Source of the DNA: Clostridium sp. C8-1-8
GTDB lineage: Bacteria; Bacillota; Clostridia; Clostridiales; Clostridiaceae
Reading direction: 5' to 3'
Length of the DNA stretch: 64,000 bases
Assembly (NCBI RefSeq): GCF_009928445.1
Contig: NZ_JAABNO010000008.1
Location: 168,027-232,026 of the forward strand
The translations under genes were made by a program, and so were the position numbers. Positions 18,998-28,829 of this stretch are shown one piece after another. The notes under the pieces are model-generated. The model searched no databases. It had not been told where the DNA came from and saw nothing but the letters and a program-made list of their open reading frames with translations. Position 1 is the stretch's first letter. Each line of letters starts with the position of its first letter.

Positions 18998-19174
18998 TTG
19001 TATGTCCTCCCTAAATTAACTAAATTTTATCATATAGATCATTATTTTCAAAGTTTTTTAAAGTATATTTAAGTTTTACTCTAAACAAATTAGAGAATAG
19101 TTGATTTAATACTAAAAATAGCTTAACAATTACTTGGATTTATTCTTTAAAGCACTAGCTCATGACAATATAAC

Positions 19175-21208
19175 CTAGTTAAAACATATATACTTAGAGC
19201 TCCTAGATAGATTTTTGCTTATCTCCGAGATCAATTTTATATTGTTTGTATCAGTGCTATTTAATATCCTCTTAGCTTCCTCACTAGCACATTTTAAAAT
19301 ATTAATATCTTCTATTATATCTGATAATATAAGCCCAGAATCACCACTTTGTCTTAATCCAAACATTTCACCAGATCCTCTTAGCTTAAGATCCTGCTCA
19401 GCTATATAAAATCCATCGTTACTTTCAGTCATAATCATCATTCTTTTTTTAGTCACGTTATTTTTTGCGTTTCCAACAAGCAGACAGTAGGACTGATATT
19501 GACCTCTTCCTACTCTTCCTCTAAGCTGATGTAATTGGCTTAATCCAAATCTCTCGCAGTTTTCAATAATCATTACACTGGCATTAGGCACATTCACCCC
19601 TACTTCAATTACCGTAGTTGAAATTATAGCCTTCAGATGCCCTTCTTTAAACCTGTTGATTATATATTCCTTATCCTTAGGCGCCATCTTGCCATGAAGC
19701 TTTTCAATATTATAATTTTTAAAAGTACCTTCTGCTAATTCATTGTAAATTTTATCTACAGAATTCAGCTTTCCATCTTCATCTTCTTCAATTAAAGGGC
19801 AAACTATATAAACCTGTCTTCCCTTTTCTATTTCATCCAATGCAAGATTGTATACCTGATACTTTGAGTCTTCTTGGAAGAATAAAGTCTCAATCTTTTT
19901 TCTTCCAGGTGGAAGTTCATCTATAATTGAAACATCTAAATCGCTATATAGGTAAAGGGCTAAAGTTCTTGGAATAGGTGTAGCTGTCATAACAAGTACA
20001 TCTGGCTCTTTTCCTTTATTAATAAGCTTACTTCTTTGTTCCACACCAAACCTGTGTTGTTCATCAGTAACAACTAAACCTAAATTTGTAAAATTTACAT
20101 CCTCCTGTATTATAGCATGAGTTCCTATAACCACAATAGGCACCCCTGAAGAAATTTTTTCTTTAATCCTTATCTTTTCCTTATTTGGTGTGCTTCCAGT
20201 GAGAAGCTCAATATCAACTTCAAAACCTTCCAGTAACTTTTTTGCCTCAACATAATGCTGAGAAGCTAAAATTTCTGTAGGCGCCATCATTGCTGTTTGA
20301 TAACCATTTTTATATACATTAAAAATAGATATAAACGCAACAACAGTCTTTCCACTTCCAACATCACCTTGAACCAATCTATTCATAGGAACACTAGACT
20401 TTTGGTCTAGAAGTATTTCTCTAACCACTCTACTTTGCGCAGCAGTAAGTTCATAGGGTAAAGATTTCTTTAAATCACCTAATTCTGGGCTCATCGAAAA
20501 TTTAATTCCACAATTTCCTTTTTTAAGATGATTTTTAAGCATCATTAACTTCACTGAATAAGTAAATAGTTCCTGAAATTTTAGTCTAGTTATGGCAGCT
20601 TTTAACTTTTCCTTTGTTGAAGGAAAATGTATATTTCTTATAGCTTCATCTAAAGAAATCAAGCTATACTTCTCCAAAAGATATTCTGGCAAGTTTTCTC
20701 CTACAACTATGGAGCAAAGTATACTGTTAACTAACTTAGAAATCACGCTACTAGTAATATCTCCCTTAAGTGGGTATACTGGCAGGATTTCGTTATCGCT
20801 TGCATCTCTAAACACTACTGTAGGATTTATTACCTCAAGGTGACTACCAACCTTTTTGTATTTACCCATTAGATTATAGCTTTCACCTATCTTAAAATTA
20901 TTTTTTATATAAGGCTGATTAAACCACTTTGCCATAACCTTTGTATCAGAGTATTTAAAATTTATAGAGGTTAGCTTTTTCCCATTTTTCGTTCTTATAT
21001 CTCTATCAAAAGAAACTACTTTGCAACTTATTATCTGTTTTAATTCTTCAGAAATATCGCTAATTTCAGGGTTACCATCTACGAACTCATAATCTCTAGG
21101 AAAATAAAGAAGCAGATCAAGCAAAGTAAAAACACCGCATTTATTAAGTTTTTCTTCTAACTTTGGTCCAACACCTTTTAAGTTTTTAATTTCACTATAT
21201 ATATCCAT
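19175..21208 (-). CDS. recG: ATP-dependent DNA helicase RecG
   Basis: RecG remodels stalled forks and Holliday junctions. From ATG 21208 (SD GGGTGATAAAT) the product has 677 residues: an N-terminal helix-hairpin-helix-like IKNLKGVGPKLEEKLNKCGV, an OB-fold wedge domain (about 60-150), Walker A GDVGSGKTVVAFIS, DEQHRFG box, VMTATPIPRTLALYLY, and QLRGRVGRGQYQSYCLL. A six-codon upstream extension lacks an SD. A terminator hairpin lies only 28 bases upstream of the start. Confidence 0.97.
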   Translation of the reverse strand: MDIYSEIKNLKGVGPKLEEKLNKCGVFTLLDLLLYFPRDYEFVDGNPEISDISEELKQIISCKVVSFDRDIRTKNGKKLTSINFKYSDTKVMAKWFNQPYIKNNFKIGESYNLMGKYKKVGSHLEVINPTVVFRDASDNEILPVYPLKGDITSSVISKLVNSILCSIVVGENLPEYLLEKYSLISLDEAIRNIHFPSTKEKLKAAITRLKFQELFTYSVKLMMLKNHLKKGNCGIKFSMSPELGDLKKSLPYELTAAQSRVVREILLDQKSSVPMNRLVQGDVGSGKTVVAFISIFNVYKNGYQTAMMAPTEILASQHYVEAKKLLEGFEVDIELLTGSTPNKEKIRIKEKISSGVPIVVIGTHAIIQEDVNFTNLGLVVTDEQHRFGVEQRSKLINKGKEPDVLVMTATPIPRTLALYLYSDLDVSIIDELPPGRKKIETLFFQEDSKYQVYNLALDEIEKGRQVYIVCPLIEEDEDGKLNSVDKIYNELAEGTFKNYNIEKLHGKMAPKDKEYIINRFKEGHLKAIISTTVIEVGVNVPNASVMIIENCERFGLSQLHQLRGRVGRGQYQSYCLLVGNAKNNVTKKRMMIMTESNDGFYIAEQDLKLRGSGEMFGLRQSGDSGLILSDIIEDINILKCASEEAKRILNSTDTNNIKLISEISKNLSRSSKYICFN

Positions 21209-21235
21209 ATTTATCACCCAAAACAAAAGTTAAAA

Positions 21236-21260
21236 AGAAAAGCGACTATGTCGCTTTTCT
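21236..21260 (-). terminator. Hairpin terminator immediately upstream of recG
   Basis: AGAAAAGCGAC and GTCGCTTTTCT form an 11-bp stem with a 3-base loop, followed on the minus strand by TTTTAAC. It should end fakA transcripts, but it is 28 bases before the recG ATG, leaving no room for a downstream promoter. Confidence 0.8.
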
Positions 21261-21309
21261 AATAGAAAGTACTCTTTCTTAAAATAACACTATAAGCACA
21301 TATACTATA

Positions 21310-21408
21310 TATGTATCACTTCATAGTAAAATTTATATTTTCAAACTGTCCTCACAAAAACCAGAGAGCTTTGAAAATAGATTTCGCACTTGCAGTGGTA
21401 CATCTTTA
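21310..21408. repeat. Dispersed ~99-base structured repeat, copy A
   Basis: The ends TATGTATCACTTCATA and TGCAGTGGTACATCTTTA are imperfectly complementary. The copy aligns with 62582-62680: shared islands include CACTTCATA, CACAAAAA-CCAGA, AAATAG and AGTGGTA-ATCTTTA. It lies between fakA and recG with no frame. Probably a small intergenic element or structured RNA; orientation unknown. Confidence 0.6.
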
Positions 21409-21491
21409 CTTCCATAAATGAAATATATATGCATCAACTATACAGAATAATTTACTATGATTAAATAGTATATGTACAAAGTTATTATATT

Positions 21492-23138
21492 TTATTCTAC
21501 AGATATTAAGAAGTAATATAGAGGCTGTTCACCAGCGTAACATTGAACATCTAAATCACTGTACTTTTTCTCTATCTTAGAAACAAAATCTTCAACTTGT
21601 TTTTCATCACATTCTTTGCCATAGAATAGAGTTATAAGCTCGCTATCCTTATCAACCATTTGACTTAGCAGTTCTTCTGTTACTTCATATACATCACTGC
21701 CTACATTTTTGATTTTACTTTCAATTAAGCCTAGTATATTTCCTTCTTTTATTTCAATTCCATCCATCTCAGTATCTCTAACCGCATAGGTTACAGAAGC
21801 TGATTTAACAAAATCTACAGAACTTGTTAGTTCTTCAATATTTTCTTCTACTTCCGCTTCTGGATTGAACATAGTTATAGCTGTTATACCTTGAGGGATA
21901 GTTTTTGTTGGAATAACTACTATATGCTTATCAGATATCTCTGCTGCTTGGTTAGCAGCCATTATTATATTTTTATTATTTGGGAATACAAAAATATGTT
22001 CCGCATTAAGTTTTTCTATGCACTCTAATATGTCTTGAGTGCTAGGATTCATAGTTTGACCACCTTCAATTACATGGTCAACACCCAAATCTTTAAATAT
22101 ATTCTTTATACCTTCACCCATAGCAACAGATATGAAGGCATATTTTTTCTTTTCTTCTACTTCTTCTTCAACAGCTACCGAATCTTCGTTTGAAGCTTCA
22201 TATTCTTTCTCTACAAGAAGGTGTTTATGTTCTTCTCTCATATTATCGATCTTTATTTTGGATAATTCACCTAACTTAACAGCTTTAGAAAGTACTGCAC
22301 CAGGATCATTAGTATGGATATGAACTTTTATTACATCTTCATAACCAACAACTATCATTGAATCTCCAAAATGCTCTATATCCGCTTTAAACTCATTAGC
22401 TTTTGAACTATCTCCTACGATTATAAACTCTGTACAATAACCAAATTTGATATCATGATCTTCTAAATTATTAGCAGCTGATACTCCTGTGGAAGCAGGC
22501 TTGAAATCTTTTATTGCAACTTCTAAATTCTTGTCTAAAGCTTCATACATACCCTGTAATATTATAAGAAGTCCCATTCCACCTGAATCTACCACTTTAG
22601 CTTTCTTAAGAGCAGGAAGCATTTCAGGAGTTTTGTCTAACATTACTTTACTATGCTTACAAACTTGATCCATTAATCCAGTTATATCTTTGGCATTAGA
22701 CTCTGCTGCCGCCTCTGACGCTGCTCTTATTATAGTAAGTATAGTACCTTCTGTTGGTCTCATAACTGCTTTATAAGCTGACTTAGCACCTTCTGCTAAA
22801 GCATTAGCTACTTCTTTTGCATCTGCTTCAATCTTATTGTCTAGTCCTTTTGATATACCTCTAAGTATTTGAGATAAAATAACACCAGAGTTTCCTCTAG
22901 CTCCCATCAAAGCGCCTTTTGCTAATTTTTTCGAAATCTCACCTAAAGAAGCTCCCTTTAAGGTTTCTATCTCCTTAACAGCAGCTTTAAAAGTCATTGA
23001 CATATTAGTTCCTGTATCTCCATCTGGAACTGGAAAAACATTTAATGAATTTACATATTCACTTTGTTCTTCCAACCTATTGCTGGCATTAATAACCATG
23101 TTGTAAAAATTCTCACCATTAATTCTAATATAATTCAT
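21492..23138 (-). CDS. fakA: Fatty acid kinase catalytic subunit FakA (DhaL/DegV-linked, YloV)
   Basis: FakA phosphorylates fatty acids held by FakB (DegV) proteins, feeding acyl-phosphate to PlsX/PlsY. The 548-residue protein has an N-terminal DhaL nucleotide-binding domain with NVFPVPDGDTGTNMSMTFK and GARGNSGVILSQILRG, VDSGGMGLL near residue 190, a middle domain, and a C-terminal DegV-like domain. It follows yloU by 12 bases, as in Bacillus. No DegV partner is in the window. Confidence 0.94.
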   Translation of the reverse strand: MNYIRINGENFYNMVINASNRLEEQSEYVNSLNVFPVPDGDTGTNMSMTFKAAVKEIETLKGASLGEISKKLAKGALMGARGNSGVILSQILRGISKGLDNKIEADAKEVANALAEGAKSAYKAVMRPTEGTILTIIRAASEAAAESNAKDITGLMDQVCKHSKVMLDKTPEMLPALKKAKVVDSGGMGLLIILQGMYEALDKNLEVAIKDFKPASTGVSAANNLEDHDIKFGYCTEFIIVGDSSKANEFKADIEHFGDSMIVVGYEDVIKVHIHTNDPGAVLSKAVKLGELSKIKIDNMREEHKHLLVEKEYEASNEDSVAVEEEVEEKKKYAFISVAMGEGIKNIFKDLGVDHVIEGGQTMNPSTQDILECIEKLNAEHIFVFPNNKNIIMAANQAAEISDKHIVVIPTKTIPQGITAITMFNPEAEVEENIEELTSSVDFVKSASVTYAVRDTEMDGIEIKEGNILGLIESKIKNVGSDVYEVTEELLSQMVDKDSELITLFYGKECDEKQVEDFVSKIEKKYSDLDVQCYAGEQPLYYFLISVE

Positions 23139-23150
23139 TAGTTTGCCCTC

Positions 23151-23498
23151 CTAGACTCTCACAGCTTGCACGTTAACAGTAATTGATGATACCTTAATTC
23201 CAGTATAATTTTCTACATTATATCTAACTTTTTGAATTATATTATTTGCAATAACAGATATCTTTGTACCATACTCAACCATAACGAATAACTCTATATT
23301 TAATTTATCTTCTTTTAAATTTATCTTAACACCCTTGCTTAGATTTTCAACTCTTATTAATTCCCAAAATCCATCAGTAGCGTTCTTAGAAACCATACCA
23401 ACTACGCCGTAACATTCCATAGTTGAAAGCCCAACTACTTTTGCAATAACTTCATCAGAATATGATATATTTCCAAGCTCATTTGATATTCCTAACAT
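23151..23498 (-). CDS. yloU: Asp23/Gls24 family protein YloU
   Basis: 115 residues with the alkaline-shock family pattern: an early IAKVVGLSTMECYGVVGMV helix and the C-terminal YTGIKVSSITVNVQAVRV strand. Members form cytoplasmic, sometimes membrane-tethered, complexes and are linked here to fatty acid kinase by constant adjacency; precise function unsettled. Transcribed from its own promoter, divergently from rpmB. Confidence 0.92.
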   Translation of the reverse strand: MLGISNELGNISYSDEVIAKVVGLSTMECYGVVGMVSKNATDGFWELIRVENLSKGVKINLKEDKLNIELFVMVEYGTKISVIANNIIQKVRYNVENYTGIKVSSITVNVQAVRV

Positions 23499-23533
23499 AA
23501 TTAAATTCCTCCTTGCTAATTTCCGTTAAGTAT

Positions 23534-23562
23534 ATTCTATATTAAATAGGAAGATTATTCAA
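23534..23562 (-). promoter_or_regulatory. Promoter of yloU-fakA
   Basis: TTGAAT (23557-23562), 17-base spacer, TAGAAT (23534-23539) on the minus strand, 36 bases before the yloU ATG. Confidence 0.65.
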
Positions 23563-23864
23563 TACTCATAATTTTCTAGGCTGAAATGCTATTTTTATCT
23601 ATACTACATTGATTTGATAAGATAAATACGCTATATTTTACTGAAACCGCCATATTTATTTGTACTGAAGGTTACAATTGTCCACAATAGATAATAAAAT
23701 TAATTTGCAATCTTAAATAAAACTTCAACAATTCCTATAAATTTTATCTTTTATTTAAATTTCTTGACCCTTGATATTGCTAGGTTTAGCTTTCATAAAA
23801 TTTTATACTATCTATACAGTAAAAAGTACTCAATAATATTTTACTCATAATTATTATTTTTATC
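23563..23864. other. Divergent intergenic stretch between yloU and rpmB
   Basis: About 300 very AT-rich bases between the outward-facing yloU and rpmB promoters. I see no open frame with an SD, no strong hairpin and no riboswitch core. Confidence 0.4.
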
Positions 23865-23894
23865 TTGCATAAATTATACATCTTGTGATAATAT
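23865..23894 (+). promoter_or_regulatory. Promoter of rpmB
   Basis: TTGCAT (23865-23870), 18-base spacer, TAATAT (23889-23894) on the plus strand, about 53 bases upstream of rpmB. The leader contains GAAGATCACAATCTTC, a short hairpin that might take part in ribosomal-protein control. Confidence 0.65.
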
Positions 23895-23946
23895 ATTATA
23901 TGTCCTATTGAAGATCACAATCTTCAGAGTTAAGGAGGTGTTGTAA

Positions 23947-24138
23947 ATGTCAAGAAAATGCGAAATCTGCAACAAGGGTGTAATATCAGGAGTACAATAC
24001 AGCCACTCACACAGACAAAGCAAGAGAAAATGGGCTCCTAACATAAAAAAAGTTAAAGCTGTAGTTAACGGAACACCAAAAACTGTTCACGTTTGTACTA
24101 GATGCTTACGTTCAGGTAAGGTTCAAAGAGCAGTTTAA
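23947..24138 (+). CDS. rpmB: 50S ribosomal protein L28, cysteine-rich form
   Basis: The 63-residue protein starts MSRKCEICNKGVISGVQYSH and ends with HVCTRCLRSGKVQRAV; the two CxxC pairs make this the zinc-binding C+ form. The SD is AAGGAGGTG. It runs opposite to its neighbours; in Bacillus rpmB also lies between spoVM and yloU in this reversed orientation. Confidence 0.97.
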   Translation: MSRKCEICNKGVISGVQYSHSHRQSKRKWAPNIKKVKAVVNGTPKTVHVCTRCLRSGKVQRAV

Positions 24139-24148
24139 GAATCTTGTG

Positions 24149-24181
24149 AAATGCAGTTGTATTAGCAATTGCATTTTTTTT
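24149..24181 (+). terminator. Terminator of rpmB
   Basis: AAATGCAgTTG...CAAtTGCATTT stem followed by an eight-T run ending at 24181, 11 bases after the rpmB stop. Confidence 0.85.
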
Positions 24182-24185
24182 ACCT

Positions 24186-24212
24186 AAAAAGCGTGCTTAA
24201 TGCACGCTTTTT
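24186..24212 (+). terminator. Second hairpin terminator after rpmB
   Basis: AAAAAGCGTGC/GCACGCTTTTT, 11 bp with a 5-base loop. A/T-flanked on both sides so it can act on either strand; a back-up terminator between convergent rpmB and spoVM. Confidence 0.75.
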
Positions 24213-24235
24213 ATTTTAAGGTAAATGTAAAAAAG

Positions 24236-24266
24236 AAAAAGCTGAAGTAAATTACTTCAGCTTTTT
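24236..24266 (-). terminator. Terminator of spoVM
   Basis: AAAAAGCTGAAGTAA/TTACTTCAGCTTTTT, 15 bp with a one-base centre, flanked by A and T runs on both strands. On the minus strand it lies about 40 bases after the spoVM stop. Confidence 0.75.
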
Positions 24267-24307
24267 TTCACATCAACATGCACAAATTGCATGAACCATT
24301 TCTTTTC

Positions 24308-24391
24308 TTATGTATGTTTTCTGTCTTTCCTTATAAATATTCTAAAGAATATAGATAAGAACTTAGGTAGTTTTATTGCTACTATCCTCAT
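24308..24391 (-). CDS. spoVM: Stage V sporulation protein M (27 residues)
   Basis: SpoVM is an amphipathic helix that recognises the convex forespore membrane and anchors SpoIVA at the start of coat assembly. The frame MRIVAIKLPKFLSIFFRIF plus IRKDRKHT keeps the IKLPKFL core of Bacillus SpoVM (MKFYTIKLPKFL...), its length (26 there) and its basic tail. A seven-G SD lies seven bases upstream of the ATG. Its position between thiN and rpmB is exactly that of Bacillus spoVM. It is shorter than most gene callers accept. Confidence 0.9.
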   Translation of the reverse strand: MRIVAIKLPKFLSIFFRIFIRKDRKHT

Positions 24392-24420
24392 TTAAAATCC
24401 CCCCCTAAATAAATATAAAA

Positions 24421-24476
24421 AGCCACCAACAAACTGCTTTGATATATAATATGCAAAAAGCAATTTATTGGTGACT
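24421..24476 (-). terminator. Long hairpin just upstream of spoVM SD; thiN terminator or attenuator
   Basis: Imperfect 20-bp arms around a ~15-base loop. Mismatches on the plus strand become G-U pairs on the minus-strand RNA, so the minus strand is the likely functional one. It is followed by TTTTTATATTT and then, 15 bases later, by the spoVM SD. It probably ends the rsgA-rpe-thiN transcript; any spoVM transcript starting upstream must cross it. Confidence 0.65.
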
Positions 24477-24596
24477 ACTAATTTACTATATTTTTTTAAA
24501 ATTTAGGATTTATTAAAGTACCATGTTTAAATTAATAGTTTAATAGTTGAAGTTTGAACCTAATACTATCTTCATTTCAATTCACAAAAGTTTATG

Positions 24597-25229
24597 TTAA
24601 TCATTGCTATACATAACCATAACTATACCACAGGTAAATGATATTTCTATAGGAGTATCCTGAAACTCATTTGAAACTGTTCTACCATCTCCTAAAGTCA
24701 GATTATAATCATATAGAGGATACTTAGCATTATATATATTAAAATTACTTACATTCCCTCCAAAAGCCTGGAAAGATATAGTTTGTCCCGGTGCTCCGTA
24801 AAAAGTTGTATTTTTTGAAACTAGAAAAATATAATTATTTTCATCCTTAATTGATGTAATCACATTTTTCTCCAAACCACTTCTTAATAATCCTAGATTA
24901 GCAATGGTATGATCTAATCTAGTACCAGTACATCCTAATAAGACCACTTCAGTTGCACCAAGTTCTAATGCATTATTAAAAGCTAGCTCACTATCAGTAA
25001 AATCTTTTTCTGGCTTAAAGGTAACCTTTTTAGTCTTGGTGTAGTAATTTAATGCCTCAGAGTCAGCAGAATCAAAATCACCTAAGATTATATTAGGAGT
25101 AGCACCGTACTTATAAAAGGTATTAATTCCACTATCAGCAGCAATTAATATATTCGCATCCTCAGTCTCTCTAAAAAACAAATCCTTACTTGGTGCCGTT
25201 CCTCCTGCAACTATAACAGCTTTCATCAC
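24597..25229 (-). CDS. thiN: Thiamine diphosphokinase
   Basis: ThiN pyrophosphorylates thiamine. 210 residues; LIAADSGINTFYKYGATPNI, ILGDFDSAD and EKDFTDSELAFNNALELGA are the conserved catalytic-domain stretches, then GCTGTRLDHTIANLGLL, with a C-terminal vitamin-B1-binding beta domain. Its start abuts the rpe stop. rsgA-rpe-thiN-spoVM is the Bacillus order. Confidence 0.95.
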   Translation of the reverse strand: MMKAVIVAGGTAPSKDLFFRETEDANILIAADSGINTFYKYGATPNIILGDFDSADSEALNYYTKTKKVTFKPEKDFTDSELAFNNALELGATEVVLLGCTGTRLDHTIANLGLLRSGLEKNVITSIKDENNYIFLVSKNTTFYGAPGQTISFQAFGGNVSNFNIYNAKYPLYDYNLTLGDGRTVSNEFQDTPIEISFTCGIVMVMYSND

Positions 25230-25879
25230 TACAGCTCCTTCTTTAGTGCAGCTAAGTTACTTTCTATATTACCACCACTGAACACAGAAGATCCTGCAAC
25301 TACAACATTCGCACCAGCTTCCACAACACTCTTTATATTATACTTATCAATACCACCATCTACTTCTATAAGAAGATCCTTGTTATATCTTTCAGATAAT
25401 TCTTTAACTTCCTTTATCTTATCTATGGTATAATTTATAAACTTTTGCCCTCCAAAGCCTGGATTAACGGACATTATAAGTACCATATCAAGCATAGGGA
25501 TTAGATGCTTGATTAACTCTACTGGTGTTGCTGGATTTAACGATACTCCAGCCTTTACCCCTTTGCTTTTTATATAAGAAATAGTTCTATCTAGGTGTCT
25601 ATCTGTCTCATAGTGAATTGTTATTATATCAGCACCAGATGACACAAATTCATCAATATATCTTCCAGCTTCATGTATCATGAGATGAACATCAAAAACC
25701 TTTTTAGTTATAGGTCTTATTGCTTTTATTATTGGAAATCCGAAGGATATATTAGGTACAAAAACCCCGTCCATGACATCTATATGAATAAACTCAGCTC
25801 CCGCTTCGTCTACTCTTCTTACTTGCTCTCCAAGTTTTGTAAAGTCTGCCGCTAAGATTGATGGCGATAATACTACCAT
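25229..25879 (-). CDS. rpe: Ribulose-phosphate 3-epimerase
   Basis: Interconverts ribulose-5-P and xylulose-5-P. TIM-barrel of 216 residues with [34 protein letters not shown] (metal ligands), VDVHLMI-type [17 protein letters not shown] and [13 protein letters not shown]. Overlaps the rsgA 3' end by 7 bases and joins thiN end to end. Confidence 0.97.
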   Translation of the reverse strand: MVVLSPSILAADFTKLGEQVRRVDEAGAEFIHIDVMDGVFVPNISFGFPIIKAIRPITKKVFDVHLMIHEAGRYIDEFVSSGADIITIHYETDRHLDRTISYIKSKGVKAGVSLNPATPVELIKHLIPMLDMVLIMSVNPGFGGQKFINYTIDKIKEVKELSERYNKDLLIEVDGGIDKYNIKSVVEAGANVVVAGSSVFSGGNIESNLAALKKEL

Positions 25880-26739
25880 TTAACTTTCCTCCTCATTATG
25901 TCTTCTAATGATCTTACATAAAAATCATATCTAAGTCTACTTATTATACCTTCCTCAACTGCACCTTTTACAGCGCAGCTAGGCTCTTTATAATGGTTGC
26001 ATCCTGTAAACTTACACTTATCATTATAATCCATAAATTCAGGAAAACAATATTTTAAATCATCCTTTTCTATAAAATCTAGATCCAAGCTAGAAAAACC
26101 TGGAGTATCTACTAAAAAGCCATGCTGTACAGGTATTAGTTCACTATGTCTTGTGGTATGTTTTCCTCTTTTAAGCTTTTCACTTATTTCACCAGTTTCC
26201 ATATGCTCTCTTTCAAGAAAAGCATTTATTAAAGTTGATTTTCCAGCACCAGAAGGCCCGCATAAAACTGTGACATTATCAGAAAGTCTTTCTTTTAAAA
26301 CATCAAGTCCCATCTGTCCTTTAGCATTGATAAACAAAACCTCATACCCTAAATTGTTTATAGTGTTCTTTATCTCACTTTTTTCCTCTTCACTGCATAA
26401 ATCAACTTTATTTAAGCAAACTATAGCTTTTATGTTGTTATGTTCACACAACACTAAAAATCTATTAAGTAAATCAAAATTTATATCAGGATTCTTAATA
26501 GCAAAAACTACATATGCTTGGGTTACATTTGACACAGTAGGTCTTATAAGCTCCGAAGTTCTTTCATGAATTGAGTTTATAACGCCTTTTCCATTAGTAA
26601 CCTCAATTTCAACCTTATCCCCAACCATTGGTTTAAGATCATTATGCCTGAACTTCCCTCTTGCCTTACATTCAACTATTTCATTTTCTGTCTTTATGTA
26701 ATAAAAACCACCTATACCTTTAATTATTGTACCTGTCAT
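25873..26739 (-). CDS. rsgA: Small ribosomal subunit GTPase RsgA
   Basis: RsgA checks late 30S maturation. From ATG 26739 (SD GGAGG) the product has 288 residues: an N-terminal OB fold, a circularly permuted G domain with G4 (CLNKVDL) before G1 ([15 protein letters not shown]) and G3 ([10 protein letters not shown]), and a C-terminal zinc knuckle [14 protein letters not shown]. The ATG 14 codons upstream lacks an SD. First gene of rsgA-rpe-thiN and downstream of prkC. Confidence 0.96.
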   Translation of the reverse strand: MTGTIIKGIGGFYYIKTENEIVECKARGKFRHNDLKPMVGDKVEIEVTNGKGVINSIHERTSELIRPTVSNVTQAYVVFAIKNPDINFDLLNRFLVLCEHNNIKAIVCLNKVDLCSEEEKSEIKNTINNLGYEVLFINAKGQMGLDVLKERLSDNVTVLCGPSGAGKSTLINAFLEREHMETGEISEKLKRGKHTTRHSELIPVQHGFLVDTPGFSSLDLDFIEKDDLKYCFPEFMDYNDKCKFTGCNHYKEPSCAVKGAVEEGIISRLRYDFYVRSLEDIMRRKVKW

Positions 26740-26800
26740 AGAACCTCCAAATAAAATATATTCTATATATATAATAAACATTTTTTTGATAAAAATGCAA

Positions 26801-26824
26801 TGGTGCCAGAATATACTGGCACCA
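26801..26824 (-). terminator. Hairpin after prkC
   Basis: TGGTGCCAG/CTGGCACCA, 9 bp with a 6-base loop, just after the prkC stop and followed on the minus strand by TTGCATTTTTATC. A moderate intrinsic terminator before rsgA. Confidence 0.65.
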
Positions 26825-26830
26825 AAATTG

Positions 26831-28828
26831 TTATTGAGCTGGTTTATTTGCTGGCTTTAGAGTAATTGTTACACTATCACCAGGATTTACTTGAGCTGGA
26901 CTTACACCAACTACTACAGAATCCTTTGGTTGTGTTTTATCATCGAAAGTATAAGAAACTTTTGTTCTATTAGGCCATTGATTTTCCACATAATCTCTTG
27001 TCGTTCCTGATATTTCCTTTTGGACATCTATAGGTTTTGGATTATATTTAGAATAAAAAACTTTTATAGTTGTACCTTCAGGTACATCGCTATCTTTAGC
27101 TATGCTCTGACCAACAATAAAACCATCTTTATTTTTCAAATCATAATTATCTGTAGACTGTTCCACAGCTTCCATTTTCAAATTTTTAGCTTCTATCAAA
27201 ACTTTAGCATCGTCAACCTTCATACTTCCAGTTGACACTAAATCTGGAACCTTTGTAAGTTTAACGCCTATACTTACTACTATATCTATAGAAGAATCTT
27301 TTTTGGCGTCAGAATTAGCAGCAGGTGTTTGACTTATAACTTTACCCTTCTCTATAGTATTACTATTATCTTGGCTTATATTTCCTACAGAAAAGCCAGC
27401 TCCTACTATAGCTTTCTTCGCCTCATCTAATGACAACGGCTTGGAAGTTAAATCTGGCACTTTTATTGTCGCTGGACCAGCACTTAAGACAACTTTAATC
27501 TTATCATCTTTATTTGCTTTTTCTCCAAAAGCAGGAGTTGTTTGTATTACAGTTCCTTCTGGCTTATCACTATTTTGCTGACCATCTTCTACATATACTA
27601 ATCCACTATTTTCTATAGCTTTTTTAGCATCTTCCTTTGTCATCCCTACAACTTGAGGAACATCAACCTGAGTAACTGTAGTAGTTGCTGATGGATTTGG
27701 TTTTATTTTATTACCAAAAAACATTGAAGCTGAAGCAATTGCCACTATAACTATTAAAACAAAAGCAAGCCCTAATAAAACTCTATTTATAACTTTTTGC
27801 TTCTTTTGCTTAGGTGTTAGCTTCTCATCATCTTCTTCGTCCTCATCTTCGTCATAATCATCATCGTCTTCATCTTCATCATAAGCTTTGCTTTGAGCTT
27901 TAGCTTTATTTTTAAGCGCAGCCTGCTTTATAACTTCTGCTGTTACTGGTTCCATTATTCTAGTATGATCATCATCTAAAGAATCTACAGGAACATTTAT
28001 AACTGCATTAGGATTTTCTTTCACCTTTTCTAAATCAGCAATAATTTCCTTAGCACTTTGATATCTTTTTATAGGTTCTTTTTCAACAGCCTTTAAAATA
28101 AGAGTATTTAAACTATCTGGTATCTTACTATTCATATTCTTAGGTGGAATCACCGGTTCTTGTATATGCTTCAAAGCAACTGTTACTGGTGAATCACCAT
28201 CAAATGGAACCCTTCCAGTTACCATTTCATATAGAACTACCCCTAAGGAATATAAATCTGTTCTGCAATCTACATAACTACCTTTGGCTTGCTCAGGCGA
28301 AAAATAATGTGCAGATCCCATAACACTATTGGTATAAGCTATTGTTGAAGAGTCTGTGGACTTAGCAATGCCAAAGTCAGTGACTTTAACAATTCCTTCT
28401 TCTGTGACTAATATATTCTGAGGTTTTATATCCCTATGTATTATATTATTCTTATGAGCACAGTCAAGTGCATTTGCAACTTTAGATGCAATGCTTATAG
28501 CAGTTTCATAAGCAAATTTTCCATGCTCATTAATTATTTCCTTAAGATTTTTACCTTTTACATATTCCATTACTATATAGTGTATATTATCTTGTGTACC
28601 TACATCTAAGATATTTACAATATTAGGATTAATCAAATTTGCAATGGCAGTAGCTTCTCTTTTAAACTTTTCTACTATCTCTTCATTATTTGTAAATGAA
28701 TCTTTTAGAATCTTTACTGCTACATATCTTTTTAATTTATGGCATTTTGCTTTGTAGACGTAGGACATTCCCCCCTCGCCTATCTTCTCAAGGATTTCAT
28801 ACCTTTCTCCTAAAACCTTACCTACCAT
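26831..28828 (-). CDS. prkC: PASTA-domain Ser/Thr protein kinase PrkC
   Basis: A membrane eukaryotic-like kinase that senses peptidoglycan fragments and acts in wall homeostasis and spore germination. From ATG 28828: kinase domain with [31 protein letters not shown] and DFGIAK; an unusually acidic juxtamembrane run ([18 protein letters not shown], ~330); a membrane helix (~355-380); three PASTA repeats ([21 protein letters not shown]) and a fourth diverged C-terminal unit. The TTG six codons upstream was rejected in favour of the ATG after GGAGGAG. The start follows the stp stop almost directly. Confidence 0.95.
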   Translation of the reverse strand: MVGKVLGERYEILEKIGEGGMSYVYKAKCHKLKRYVAVKILKDSFTNNEEIVEKFKREATAIANLINPNIVNILDVGTQDNIHYIVMEYVKGKNLKEIINEHGKFAYETAISIASKVANALDCAHKNNIIHRDIKPQNILVTEEGIVKVTDFGIAKSTDSSTIAYTNSVMGSAHYFSPEQAKGSYVDCRTDLYSLGVVLYEMVTGRVPFDGDSPVTVALKHIQEPVIPPKNMNSKIPDSLNTLILKAVEKEPIKRYQSAKEIIADLEKVKENPNAVINVPVDSLDDDHTRIMEPVTAEVIKQAALKNKAKAQSKAYDEDEDDDDYDEDEDEEDDEKLTPKQKKQKVINRVLLGLAFVLIVIVAIASASMFFGNKIKPNPSATTTVTQVDVPQVVGMTKEDAKKAIENSGLVYVEDGQQNSDKPEGTVIQTTPAFGEKANKDDKIKVVLSAGPATIKVPDLTSKPLSLDEAKKAIVGAGFSVGNISQDNSNTIEKGKVISQTPAANSDAKKDSSIDIVVSIGVKLTKVPDLVSTGSMKVDDAKVLIEAKNLKMEAVEQSTDNYDLKNKDGFIVGQSIAKDSDVPEGTTIKVFYSKYNPKPIDVQKEISGTTRDYVENQWPNRTKVSYTFDDKTQPKDSVVVGVSPAQVNPGDSVTITLKPANKPAQ

Positions 28829-28829
28829 G

